Of a DNA stretch of 64,000 nucleotides, positions 1 to 7,885 are shown in pieces (position 1 is the stretch's first letter; every line of letters starts with the position of its first letter). The position numbers and the translations under genes are program-made. The notes beneath the pieces are model-generated. The model saw nothing but the letters and a program-made list of their open reading frames with translations. It ran no database searches and had not been told where the DNA came from. This DNA comes from Hungatella sp. UBA3048 (GTDB lineage: Bacteria > Bacillota > Clostridia > Lachnospirales > Lachnospiraceae). Location: NCBI GenBank assembly GCA_002367105.1, contig DFCS01000020.1, positions 62,001 to 126,000 on the forward strand, given 5' to 3'.

Positions 1-2
1 TA

Positions 3-1751
3 AAGCTCATGGAAGAAACAAAAAAAGCCAAGAGAGAGTCGTCTGAACTGCTCGGTTCCATGAAACAGGTGACCCGCTTCACAAGCTTTCTCATTGTGCC
101 GCTGGGGATTCTGTTGTTCCTTGAGGCAATCATGCTCAGGCATGTATTGGTTTCGGAGGCTGTCGTATCTTCTTCTGCGGCACTTTTGGGGATGCTGCCC
201 AAAGGATTGGTGCTCCTGATTGCTGTTTCGCTTGCAAACGGCGTTATCCGTCTGGCAAATATGAAGATTCTGGTTCAGAATATCTATTCCCTGGAGACAC
301 TGGCGCATGTGGATGTTCTGTGCCTTGATAAAACGGGAACCATCACTGACGGTAAGATGAAGGTTAAGGAAGTGCTTCCGTTAATGGATTTTCTAAATAA
401 AAAACTGTCACCGTTAATTCAGTCTTATCTTGCTGCGAGCGATGATAATAACGCAACCTTTCAGGCTCTTCAAGAACATTTTGGAACAAATTCCGTGTAC
501 CAGCAAACATATAAAATTCCTTTTTCCTCCCTTCGGAAGTGGGGCGCGGTCAGCTTTAACACTGCCGGAACAGTATTTATCGGTGCGGCTGAGCGGATTA
601 TGAGCGTTTTGCCTGCGGCTGTAGAACGTCAGATTGAACAGGGATGCCGTGCTGTTATAATAGGTTTTTACGATGGTGAGTGGCAAAATGAAAGAGAACT
701 GCCGGATGAGATTGAACCGCTGTGCGCTGTTATTTTAGAAGATAACATTCGAAAAGGAACTGCAAAGACACTGGAGTATTTTCGTAAAGAAGGCGTCGAC
801 GTAAAAGTTATTTCCGGTGATCATATTAAAACAGTGTCTATTATCGCGAAGAATGCGGGATTAAAGGATTGGGAAAATGCAGTCGATCTGTCCTCCTTTG
901 GAGAGGATACGGATTATGACAGCATATGCATGAAATATACGGTATTCGCCCGGGTGACACCGAAACAAAAACAGTTGCTTGTGATGGCTATGAAGCGTGC
1001 AGGACATCAGGTGGCGATGACCGGCGATGGTGTGAATGATCTTTTGGCCCTTAGAGAAGCAGATTGTTCTATCGCCATAGCCGAAGGCAGTGATGCCAGC
1101 CGCCAGATTTCACAGATCGTTTTGTTGGACTCAGATTTTGCAAATCTGCCGCAGGTGGTGTTGGAAGGAAGAAAAGTAATTAATAATGTAACCAGAACAG
1201 CAGGGGTATTTTTTATTAAGACGATCTATTCTTTGCTGCTGTCTATGTTCTTCCTGCTGTTTAATATGCCTTTTCCGTTTATTCCAATTCAAATTACGTT
1301 GATTGACGCTTTTATCGAAGCGTATCCATCGTTTCTGACGATCTTTGAATCGAATACAAAGAGAGCCCGCAGCTCTTTCTTAAGAACTGCATTGGCAAAT
1401 GCAGCACCGTTTGCGTTTACAATTACAGCTGGAATCATTTTTATCAGCCTCACCTTACCATTTGATACACAGCAGAGGCAGACGGTTATGTACATGCTTT
1501 TAATTCTGGTATCTATGCTGTCGGTTATTAAAAGTTGTATTCCATTTACAAAGCTGCGTGTATTTATTTGTGTTACAATGGTATTAGGGGCATTTGGTGC
1601 GCTGTGGATACTGCCGCAGTTGTTTGAGGTTTCTGCCATGACAACGTCGATGTTTTCTTATATAGGGAAAGTATTTGTGGGGCTTTTGCTGCTTTTGACA
1701 CTTCTGTTCGTTATAAAACAAAATATTGAGAAACGTGAAAACCTCGGCTAA
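3..1751 (+). CDS. P-type cation-transporting ATPase, C-terminal part (5' end outside window)
   Basis: Membrane pump that uses an aspartyl-phosphate intermediate to move a cation. The frame is open to the left edge, so the N-terminal helices and most of the actuator domain are missing; the ATG at position 9 is internal. From that ATG, the visible 580 residues hold two membrane helices with a PKGL motif (residues 64-67, equivalent to PEGL), the phosphorylation motif DKTGT with Asp107, a nucleotide-binding domain, the hinge motif TGDGVNDLLAL, and a block of about six C-terminal helices. The layout resembles the CtpE/YfgQ-like branch of HAD-IC P-type ATPases rather than heavy-metal pumps; no metal-binding N-terminal domain can be judged. 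Substrate is unknown; Ca2+ or another cation is possible. A gap of 36 bases leads to the next gene, with no clear terminator, so they may be cotranscribed. Confidence 0.88.
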   Translation, partial: KLMEETKKAKRESSELLGSMKQVTRFTSFLIVPLGILLFLEAIMLRHVLVSEAVVSSSAALLGMLPKGLVLLIAVSLANGVIRLANMKILVQNIYSLETLAHVDVLCLDKTGTITDGKMKVKEVLPLMDFLNKKLSPLIQSYLAASDDNNATFQALQEHFGTNSVYQQTYKIPFSSLRKWGAVSFNTAGTVFIGAAERIMSVLPAAVERQIEQGCRAVIIGFYDGEWQNERELPDEIEPLCAVILEDNIRKGTAKTLEYFRKEGVDVKVISGDHIKTVSIIAKNAGLKDWENAVDLSSFGEDTDYDSICMKYTVFARVTPKQKQLLVMAMKRAGHQVAMTGDGVNDLLALREADCSIAIAEGSDASRQISQIVLLDSDFANLPQVVLEGRKVINNVTRTAGVFFIKTIYSLLLSMFFLLFNMPFPFIPIQITLIDAFIEAYPSFLTIFESNTKRARSSFLRTALANAAPFAFTITAGIIFISLTLPFDTQQRQTVMYMLLILVSMLSVIKSCIPFTKLRVFICVTMVLGAFGALWILPQLFEVSAMTTSMFSYIGKVFVGLLLLLTLLFVIKQNIEKRENLG

Positions 1752-1787
1752 ATTTCAGCCTGACGCTAATCTTACGAGGAGAAAAGC

Positions 1788-2156
1788 ATGGAAAATTATT
1801 CACAAAAGGAGCTGGAAGCTGCATTACAGCTCATATTTACTACCATAAATAATTGTGAAAAAATGCAGTTAAAATTTGCAGAGGGCACATCACAGCATTC
1901 TCTTTTAAAGAATAGAATTAAGGCTTTGTATATTTCAAAAGCTTTAATAGAAAAAGATCGTAATATAGGGTTGTATACTAAAACAGATTTAATTAAAGCA
2001 TTACCGCCTGTTCTATCAATCATAAGCAAAACGGAGAAGGCTCAAATTAAATATGACAAAGAAACAATTCAATACAGGCGATTCACCCCTATCATAAGGG
2101 CAATGTATATCTCAAAAGATTTTATTGAGAACGAAATATCGAAACGAACACCGTAA
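1788..2156 (+). CDS. Small hypothetical protein made of two tandem ~50-residue repeats
   Basis: A 122-residue soluble protein that I do not recognise. The start is supported by CGAGGAG eight bases upstream. It is an internal duplication: residues 8-57 (ELEAALQLIF through KALIEKD) align with residues 67-117 (DLIKALPPVL through KDFIENE). Both halves share a helix ending in a K-x-Q-x-K-F/Y pattern and the closing block I-(K/R)-A-(L/M)-Y-I-S-K. It is charged and helical, with no signal peptide, cysteine pair or membrane segment. It follows the ATPase by 36 bases and may belong to that transcript. An imperfect hairpin around the AATGCTGA and GTCAGCAT arms (about 2168-2211) follows, without a convincing U-tract. 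Function cannot be assigned from sequence. Confidence 0.7.
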   Translation: MENYSQKELEAALQLIFTTINNCEKMQLKFAEGTSQHSLLKNRIKALYISKALIEKDRNIGLYTKTDLIKALPPVLSIISKTEKAQIKYDKETIQYRRFTPIIRAMYISKDFIENEISKRTP

Positions 2157-2244
2157 ATATTGCATATAATGCTGATGGTTATACTGACTGGGTATGATTT
2201 TGATGTCAGCATATAAGAAATAGATTTTCCTGAGTCACTCTTTA

Positions 2245-2273
2245 TTGACTTTTCAAGCAAATAATAGTACAAT
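2245..2273 (+). promoter_or_regulatory. Sigma-A-type promoter of the ABC-F resistance gene
   Basis: TTGACT (2245-2250) and TACAAT (2268-2273) are separated by 17 bases. Transcription starting near 2280 would give a leader of about 400 nucleotides before the ABC-F start codon. That length fits attenuation rather than simple initiation control. Confidence 0.65.
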
Positions 2274-2299
2274 AGTAAAAAATAATTCGAGGTGAAAAA

Positions 2300-2320
2300 A
2301 TGATTAATTTTTCTTGCTAA
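2300..2320 (+). CDS. Six-codon leader peptide (MINFSC)
   Basis: A minimal ORF, ATG ATT AAT TTT TCT TGC TAA, with a good ribosome site (GAGGTG, 2289-2294) and an A-rich spacer. It lies about 20 bases after the predicted transcription start. Its last codons are inside the left arm of a long hairpin (2308-2317 pairing with 2383-2392). Ribosome-targeting resistance genes of the ABC-F and Erm classes often carry such short leader ORFs, where a drug-stalled ribosome changes downstream RNA folding. Translation of this ORF is inferred only. Confidence 0.5.
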   Translation: MINFSC

Positions 2321-2392
2321 TTTTACCAGTACATTTAATACAAAGCGAAACAGGGCAGTCCTGTTTGTTTTGTTGTACTCTTGCAAGAAAAA
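2308..2392 (+). promoter_or_regulatory. Nested leader hairpin overlapping the leader peptide
   Basis: Three nested pairings are visible. The 10-base arms TTTTTCTTGC (2308-2317) and GCAAGAAAAA (2383-2392) are perfect. Inside are AGTACA (2328-2333) with TGTACT (2374-2379), and AAACAGG (2348-2354) with CCTGTTT (2360-2366). The outer left arm covers the end of the leader ORF, so a ribosome stalled there would open this structure. It is a plausible drug-sensing element upstream of the terminator at 2462. Confidence 0.5.
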
Positions 2393-2461
2393 TATTCTTT
2401 TTTCTCTTAATTTATACACTTGTGTTGTGCTATAATTTTTAGCTTAACTGCGTATATTTAT

Positions 2462-2501
2462 GAGCTGTAAGAATAATTAATTCTTGCAGCTCTTATTTTT
2501 T
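2462..2501 (+). terminator. Leader (attenuator) terminator upstream of the ABC-F gene
   Basis: GAGCTGTAAGAA (2462-2473) pairs with TTCTTGCAGCTC (2481-2492) over 12 bases with one G-U pair. A T-rich run follows (TTATTTTTTA). It lies about 180 bases inside the predicted transcript and 175 bases before the structural gene, so it should stop basal transcription. ABC-F and erm-type genes are often controlled this way. Confidence 0.68.
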
Positions 2502-2531
2502 ATATAATCGGATAAGGAGGATAAATAAATT

Positions 2532-2612
2532 ATGATAAATACAGACACTTTGATAACACATGTTTCGATCCATATAGAGTCGGATACTGAAGGCGGCATT
2601 TATATGGAATAA
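2532..2612 (+). CDS. Possible 26-residue small ORF in the ABC-F leader
   Basis: ATG at 2532 follows a strong site (AAGGAGG, 2514-2520) and reads 26 codons (MINTDTLITHVSIHIESD...) to TAA at 2610-2612. The end of the ORF overlaps a second hairpin whose arms are GAGTCGGA (2577-2584) with TTCCGAC (2631-2637), and GGCGGC (2592-2597) with GCCGCC (2620-2625). It could be a second regulatory ORF or the remnant of a gene left from a mobile element. I do not recognise the peptide. Confidence 0.35.
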   Translation: MINTDTLITHVSIHIESDTEGGIYME

Positions 2613-2676
2613 AAATAAGGCCGCCGATTGTTCCGACTTTGTCATTTATATTTAAAATTCAGAGGAGGACAAAAAT

Positions 2677-4155
2677 ATGTCTTTAATAAATGTAGCAAAC
2701 CTGACCTTTGCTTATGAAGGTAGTTATGATAATATTTTTGAAAATGTAAGCTTTCAGATTGATACCGATTGGAAATTAGGCTTTACCGGAAGAAATGGCA
2801 GAGGGAAGACTACTTTTCTAAATCTTTTGCTAGGGAAATACGAATATGGCGGAAGCATTTCAGCGAATGTGACGTTTGAATATTTTCCTTATGAAGTGCA
2901 GGAACAAAGTAATTTCACCATAGATATCATAAGAGAGATCAGTCCAAATTCAGAGGATTGGGAGATTGTTAAAGAGTTATCATTATTAGATATGGACTAT
3001 GACACTTTATATAGGCAGTTTTATACACTATCGAAAGGTGAGCAGACGAAAGCTCTGTTGGCAGCCATGTTTTTGAAGGAGAAATCCTTTTTACTGATCG
3101 ACGAGCCAACCAACCATTTGGATGCGGAAGCCAGGCAAAAACTGAGTGATTACTTGAAAAAAAAGAAAGGATTTATTCTGATTTCCCATGACAGGTCTTT
3201 TTTAGACAATTGTGTAGATCATATCTTGTCTATTAATAAAACTAATATTGAAATACAAAAGGGAAATTTTTCTTCATGGTGGAGAAACAAGGAATTACAA
3301 GATAATTTTGAACTGGCAGAAAATGAAAAATTAAAAAAGGATATTAACAGACTTTCCAGCTCGGCGAAACGATCTTCCACCTGGTCAGATAGCGTTGAAA
3401 GCAGTAAGTATGGAACCACTAATTCCGGCAGTAAATTAGATAAAGGATTTGTAGGACATAAAGCTGCAAAAATGATGAAGCGTGCTAAAAATATAGAAGC
3501 CAGACAACAAAATATGATAGAGGAAAAGTCAAAGCTTCTTAAAAATATTGAATCAAATGAAAGCTTAAAATTAGCACCGTCCACGTTCCATGATAAAAAG
3601 CTTGTAGAGCTTACTGATGTTGCAATTAGTTATGATGATAAAATTGTCTGTGAAGGAATAAGCTTCACCATTGAGCAAGGAGAAAAAATTGCTGTTCAAG
3701 GAAAGAACGGCAGTGGAAAATCAAGTATATTAAAATTGATTTATGGGGAAGACATCCCCCATAGTGGAATTGTAAGAAAGAACAACAAACTAATCATTTC
3801 CTATGTATCACAAGATACCTCGGATTTATATGGTGATTTATCTGAGTATGCAGATAAACACTGTATTGATGAGAGTTTATTTAAATCCATGCTTAGAAAG
3901 CTTGATTTTTCAAGAGAACAGTTTGAAAAGCATATCGAGGATTTTAGCGGAGGACAGAAGAAAAAGGTATTGCTTGCCAAAAGTCTGTGTGAACGGGCAC
4001 ATTTATATATTTGGGATGAACCATTGAACTTTATTGATGTCATTTCCCGTATGCAGATTGAGAAATTATTAATAGAACATGAGCTGACAATTTTATTTGT
4101 CGAGCATGACAGAACATTTTGTGAAAATGTAGCAACAAAAACAATTAAATTGTAA
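2677..4155 (+). CDS. ABC-F ribosomal protection protein, Lsa/CplR-like
   Basis: Soluble twin-ATPase that should bind the ribosomal E site and dislodge peptidyl-transferase-centre antibiotics (lincosamides, pleuromutilins, streptogramin A in the Lsa/Vga/CplR group). It has no membrane domain. Walker A motifs are GRNGRGKTT (38-46) and GKNGSGKSS (342-350), signatures LSKGEQ (118-123) and FSGGQ (423-427), and Walker B motifs LLIDEPTNHLD (139-149) and YIWDEPLNFID (444-454). The 492-residue length and a charged inter-domain linker (about 200-300) with K/R-rich helices match the antibiotic-resistance ABC-F type; the second-domain DEPLNF/YID form is also seen in Lsa proteins. The ribosome site GAGGAGG is well spaced. 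It lies in A+T-rich DNA with a Cfr-type gene next door, which suggests a transferred resistance unit. The spectrum cannot be read from sequence. Confidence 0.88.
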   Translation: MSLINVANLTFAYEGSYDNIFENVSFQIDTDWKLGFTGRNGRGKTTFLNLLLGKYEYGGSISANVTFEYFPYEVQEQSNFTIDIIREISPNSEDWEIVKELSLLDMDYDTLYRQFYTLSKGEQTKALLAAMFLKEKSFLLIDEPTNHLDAEARQKLSDYLKKKKGFILISHDRSFLDNCVDHILSINKTNIEIQKGNFSSWWRNKELQDNFELAENEKLKKDINRLSSSAKRSSTWSDSVESSKYGTTNSGSKLDKGFVGHKAAKMMKRAKNIEARQQNMIEEKSKLLKNIESNESLKLAPSTFHDKKLVELTDVAISYDDKIVCEGISFTIEQGEKIAVQGKNGSGKSSILKLIYGEDIPHSGIVRKNNKLIISYVSQDTSDLYGDLSEYADKHCIDESLFKSMLRKLDFSREQFEKHIEDFSGGQKKKVLLAKSLCERAHLYIWDEPLNFIDVISRMQIEKLLIEHELTILFVEHDRTFCENVATKTIKL

Positions 4156-4209
4156 ATGGAAAAGGAAATTAATATGTTTAAAGAGTTTATAATAGCAACA
4201 CACAATAGG

Positions 4210-4311
4210 CTCCATGCAAAGCCGGATGTTTTGGGCGACGCTTGCATGGAGTAATATAAGTCGCTAATCATACTGGCTTTGCTTCCTAACGATTAAAAGT
4301 GAGGAGGAAGC
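4210..4311 (+). promoter_or_regulatory. Hairpins between the ABC-F gene and the Cfr-type gene
   Basis: CTCCATGCAA (4210-4219) pairs perfectly with TTGCATGGAG (4242-4251). No U-tract follows, so it is not a clear terminator. Nearer the start codon, GCTTCCT (4281-4287) can pair with AGGAAGC (4305-4311), overlapping the ribosome site GAGGAGG (4301-4307) of the next gene. This could limit translation until the RNA is rearranged. It may be regulatory, or debris of a recombination junction. Confidence 0.4.
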
Positions 4312-4315
4312 CTGC

Positions 4316-5347
4316 GTGAAACAGACAAAAACAAAATATAAAATAATGAAACAAATAGTATCAGATTTGAAATTACCTGATTATAGATACAAACAGATTA
4401 CAAATGCCATTTTTCATCAAAGAATAGATGATTTTGATAATATGCAGATACTGCCAAAAGCGTTAAGGATGGCTTTAGTAAATGAGTTTGGAAATCGTGT
4501 ATCAAGTGTAAAACCTGTTTTTATACAAGATTCCAAACAAGCTGAAAAATTGCTGTTCGAATTAACTGATGGAGAAAAAATAGAAGCTGTTGGACTAAAA
4601 TATAAGCAGGGGTGGGAATCGTTTTGTATATCTACCCAATGCGGCTGCGGTTTTGGCTGTCGCTTTTGTGCAACGGGAAGTGCTGGTTTTAAACGTAATC
4701 TTACTGCTGATGAGATAACTGACCAATTACTTTATTTCCTTTTTAATTCTCATAAGCTCAATAGTGTTTCGTTTATGGGAATGGGTGAGGCTTTTGCAAA
4801 TCCGGAGCTATTTGATGCAGTAAAAATATTAACGGATCAAAGTTTATTTGGGTTAGGGCAGCGAAGGATTACAGTATCAACAATTGGCATAATACCGGGA
4901 ATTCAAAGATTGACCAGAGAATTTCCACAAGTGAATCTGACATTTTCCCTTCATTCACCATTTGATAAGCAACGAAACGATTTAATGCCTATAAACAAAC
5001 GATTTCCATTGAATGAAGTAATGAAAACATTAGATGAACATATCATTCATACGGGCAGGCGGGTGTTTATTGCTTATATTATGCTTGAAGGAATTAATGA
5101 TACCAAAGATCATGCGGAAGCAGTTGCAAGTTTATTGAAAAGCCGCGGTTCATGGGGGCATTTATATCACATTGATCTAATTCCTTATAATTCTACGGAC
5201 AAAACAACTTTTAAATTTCAATCTTCAAGTGCTATCAGGCAATTTGGGAATACCCTAAAGAAGGCCGGTATAAGCGTAACGATTAGAACGCAATTTGGTT
5301 CTGAAATTAGCGCTGCATGCGGACAGCTGCATTATGAAAATGAATGA
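4316..5347 (+). CDS. Cfr-family radical SAM 23S rRNA (A2503-C8) methyltransferase
   Basis: Predicted to methylate C8 of 23S rRNA A2503, which in Cfr-type enzymes gives resistance to phenicols, lincosamides, oxazolidinones, pleuromutilins and streptogramin A. The 343-residue protein uses a GTG start behind GAGGAGG. The radical SAM motif is C111-x3-C115-x2-C118 in CGCGFGCRFCATG. The methyl-carrying cysteine is C335 in AACGQL near the C-terminus. It is Cfr-like rather than RlmN-like: FMGMGEA (RlmN has GMGEP), GWESFCIS before the cluster, STIGIIP, and LTFSLHSP. Substitutions spread along the chain suggest a distinct member rather than the classical staphylococcal Cfr. It follows the ABC-F gene by 160 bases, so both may share the inducible promoter. 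Whether it confers resistance needs testing. Confidence 0.85.
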   Translation: MKQTKTKYKIMKQIVSDLKLPDYRYKQITNAIFHQRIDDFDNMQILPKALRMALVNEFGNRVSSVKPVFIQDSKQAEKLLFELTDGEKIEAVGLKYKQGWESFCISTQCGCGFGCRFCATGSAGFKRNLTADEITDQLLYFLFNSHKLNSVSFMGMGEAFANPELFDAVKILTDQSLFGLGQRRITVSTIGIIPGIQRLTREFPQVNLTFSLHSPFDKQRNDLMPINKRFPLNEVMKTLDEHIIHTGRRVFIAYIMLEGINDTKDHAEAVASLLKSRGSWGHLYHIDLIPYNSTDKTTFKFQSSSAIRQFGNTLKKAGISVTIRTQFGSEISAACGQLHYENE

Positions 5348-5415
5348 TGATGCCAGTCACAAATTTTATACCAAGCACCTGCACTTATGTTTTGTTCATG
5401 AGCCAATAGTAGAAA

Positions 5416-5452
5416 GCAAGGTACAGGAATAATAATCTGTACCTTGCTTTTT
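5416..5452 (+). terminator. Intrinsic terminator after the Cfr-type gene
   Basis: GCAAGGTACAG (5416-5426) pairs perfectly with CTGTACCTTGC (5437-5447), followed by TTTTT. It closes the ABC-F/Cfr unit about 70 bases after the stop codon. Confidence 0.85.
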
Positions 5453-5597
5453 GTATGTAGGGATTCCGGGTTCGATTTATTGGTGACTGCTTACAGTTAA
5501 AATAATTCGTTTGGAAATATTTATGATTTCGTTATTCTTTTCATTCATTTTTGTGCTATCATTAAATAATACTATATGTTTTTGCGGGGGAGGAAGA

Positions 5598-7865
5598 ATG
5601 AATAAAAAAGGCGGAGTAAAGTTAAGCAAAATGCGTTACTTGTATTATGGGTTGGGCATTTTGATCGGCTGCTTTTTATTGTGGATTTCTTTGACTGAAG
5701 GAAAGCGGCTGCATTATTTAGATATGGAAATTATGCCGGCAAAACAGAGCTTTGTAATTAATATCGGGGCAAATGGCGGGGGTGTTGATATCTTTGCTGC
5801 GGAAAAAGGCGTTCATGCTACGGTCAGCTATACCGGAAGACTGGAAGAGCAGCAGACGGGACTGACAATAGAGGGAAATATCAGAGGAAAAATATCAGAC
5901 AGCACGCCAATCCATCTTTTTCTGCTTGGCCATGACAATACGGATAATTGGCAATGGGAAGTGTTAAGTTCAGTGGGGTTGTCTTCGATTCACTATAGTC
6001 AGGGAGAGACGGCAAATATTCGGGTGTACCTTTACCTGATTATCGTTGCCATATTGGGGATACTGGGTATCCTCCTGCTTGTTAAAAATAATGGTAAAAA
6101 AAGAAACTATGCAAAAGAAAGATTATTGGAATTTATGGATAACGCAGATAATCAGGCAGCATTTGAAGCAGGGAAGCGGTGGTTTTTGATTCATGACAGA
6201 AGACGATACTGGAACCGATGCCTGATATTATTATTTGCCTGGGGATCAGGTTTTTACATTTTTCAGGAATATTTATACAAATGGGTCTTTCTGAATTCAT
6301 TAGACTACATAGGAACTGTTTTTATATTAACGCTGGTGATTCTGAGTTTAGGCGGTGCTTTGGAAGTTTATTGGGCAAAAATGCAAATGGAGGTACTTAC
6401 AAAAGAGAACCGGCCCCTTACTGCGGCAGCAGCTTTTTTGATGGAGGCAGCCTATGGTTCCTATCGGCATCAGTCTTACGATAAGAAACAAATATATAAT
6501 GCAGCCGCCGGACTTGCCAGGGCTGGAAGTTATGAACAGGCGCTGAAGCTGGCAGAACATGACTGGATGGGCGTTCGGGAGAAGAAACTGATGCAGCTGG
6601 CCCACAGCAATCTATGTTACGTATGCTTCACAGGGCTGGGAAGGCAGGAAGATGCCGAAGCAGAATATTCGTACCAGAAGCAGCTTGTTAAAAGTCATCC
6701 CCAATTAAAAAGGATGGGGGAGGCAATGCTTCTGTTATCTGAAATCAGGAAGGCTTATACAGACCAGAAATTTGGACAGGTGGAAGCCTATGGAAATGTA
6801 TATTGTGATCGTTATCCAGATGCATATCATTGTATACCGCTCATGTCCATTCAGATGAATGTTTATGAACAAGCAGGTGAAATGGAGAAGGCAAAAAATA
6901 TCTGTGGTAATCTGCTTTCATACAGCCCTGAAAATATTGCAGTGAGGGAGGCAATGGAATACGGAGCCTGTACCTATACGGAATCTCCCGGCTTTCTCAA
7001 AGATAAGACAGGGCTTGCGTGCTGGATTGTATTAACCGGAGTACTTGGTATTTACACGATGCTCTTTGGAATTCTTATGTTAATGGATTCACATCATTGG
7101 GAATCAAATAAAACGATAGTATATGAAGAGACGATAGCCGAAGAACTCATAACGCAAACAAATGCCACAGGGAAGGCAGAAGATGAGCCGATGGAAAAAG
7201 AGATGTCTGAAACGGAGCAGGAGCCGACTGTTCAGGCCTCTGACTCTCAGGCACCAGGCTTTGAGATGGATTTGCCGAAAGAATGGAACAGCCTGGCAGT
7301 AATAAATGAGTTTAACGGAGGGTGCAGCTACCATCAGAAAAAATCCTATGATTTGATGGGGGATGGAGTTCTATTCTTTATTCAGGCGTACTCGGACTGC
7401 AGCTATGTTAATTTGCCAGACTATGAAATATGGGGATATGATGGTCCCTATGTATATGTAATGTCACGGCCTACGGATGTGACATTTTATATGGAAGACA
7501 ATGCCATAATGGAGGAATACAATAAAATGCATGGTGAAATCAGTCAAATCCGGGATACTTTCCGGATTCAGTCTGATACTGCTAAATATGACGGATTTGA
7601 ATTTGTGTTTCCTAACAGCAGCGATAGCCTGTTGCAGGAGCCGGATTTATGGAATCTTTCAGCCAGTCAGCTGCGGATTGCAAGAAACGAGATCTATGCA
7701 AGACATGGCAGACGGTTTGCTGATGTAGAATTGCAGAAGTATTTTAATCAATGCAGCTGGTATAAAGGAACGATTGATCCAAAAGATTTTAAGGAAGAAG
7801 CGCTGAATGAAACAGAGCGATTCAATATCCGATTGATTCATGAACAGCAGAAACGTATGGAGTAG
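5598..7865 (+). CDS. Large membrane protein with C-terminal YARHG domain
   Basis: Unknown function. The start is set at ATG 5598 behind GGGGGAGGAAG; an in-frame ATG 87 bases earlier has no ribosome site. The 755-residue protein has an N-terminal helix (about 12-31), an external segment, and a helix near 141-160 (IIVAILGILGILLLV). Two more hydrophobic helices lie near 205-280. A cytosolic helical region with TPR-like AEAEYSYQKQ and EQAGEMEKAK segments follows, then another helix near 475-495. The rest is a Glu/Thr-rich linker and an outer portion ending in a YARHG domain (RIARNEIYARHGRRF, about 690-740). YARHG domains are found on secreted and surface proteins of Firmicutes; their role is unclear. 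The next gene starts 20 bases later and has a related architecture, so the pair probably works together. Confidence 0.7.
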   Translation: MNKKGGVKLSKMRYLYYGLGILIGCFLLWISLTEGKRLHYLDMEIMPAKQSFVINIGANGGGVDIFAAEKGVHATVSYTGRLEEQQTGLTIEGNIRGKISDSTPIHLFLLGHDNTDNWQWEVLSSVGLSSIHYSQGETANIRVYLYLIIVAILGILGILLLVKNNGKKRNYAKERLLEFMDNADNQAAFEAGKRWFLIHDRRRYWNRCLILLFAWGSGFYIFQEYLYKWVFLNSLDYIGTVFILTLVILSLGGALEVYWAKMQMEVLTKENRPLTAAAAFLMEAAYGSYRHQSYDKKQIYNAAAGLARAGSYEQALKLAEHDWMGVREKKLMQLAHSNLCYVCFTGLGRQEDAEAEYSYQKQLVKSHPQLKRMGEAMLLLSEIRKAYTDQKFGQVEAYGNVYCDRYPDAYHCIPLMSIQMNVYEQAGEMEKAKNICGNLLSYSPENIAVREAMEYGACTYTESPGFLKDKTGLACWIVLTGVLGIYTMLFGILMLMDSHHWESNKTIVYEETIAEELITQTNATGKAEDEPMEKEMSETEQEPTVQASDSQAPGFEMDLPKEWNSLAVINEFNGGCSYHQKKSYDLMGDGVLFFIQAYSDCSYVNLPDYEIWGYDGPYVYVMSRPTDVTFYMEDNAIMEEYNKMHGEISQIRDTFRIQSDTAKYDGFEFVFPNSSDSLLQEPDLWNLSASQLRIARNEIYARHGRRFADVELQKYFNQCSWYKGTIDPKDFKEEALNETERFNIRLIHEQQKRME

Positions 7866-7885
7866 GAATTTGGAGGATGTATCCC

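Noticed and set aside
1289..1639. Minus-strand open frame in the ATPase gene
   Set aside because: Shadow of the codon pattern of a clear P-type ATPase.
4316..5347. The Cfr-like radical SAM protein as the maturase of the CX3D/E peptide
   Set aside because: Motifs GMGEA and AACGQL are those of rRNA methyltransferases; there is no SPASM domain, and the gene lies 20 kb away beside an ABC-F resistance gene.
5511..5597. N-terminal extension of the YARHG protein beginning at 5511
   Set aside because: No ribosome site precedes it, whereas ATG 5598 has GGGGGAGG at good distance.
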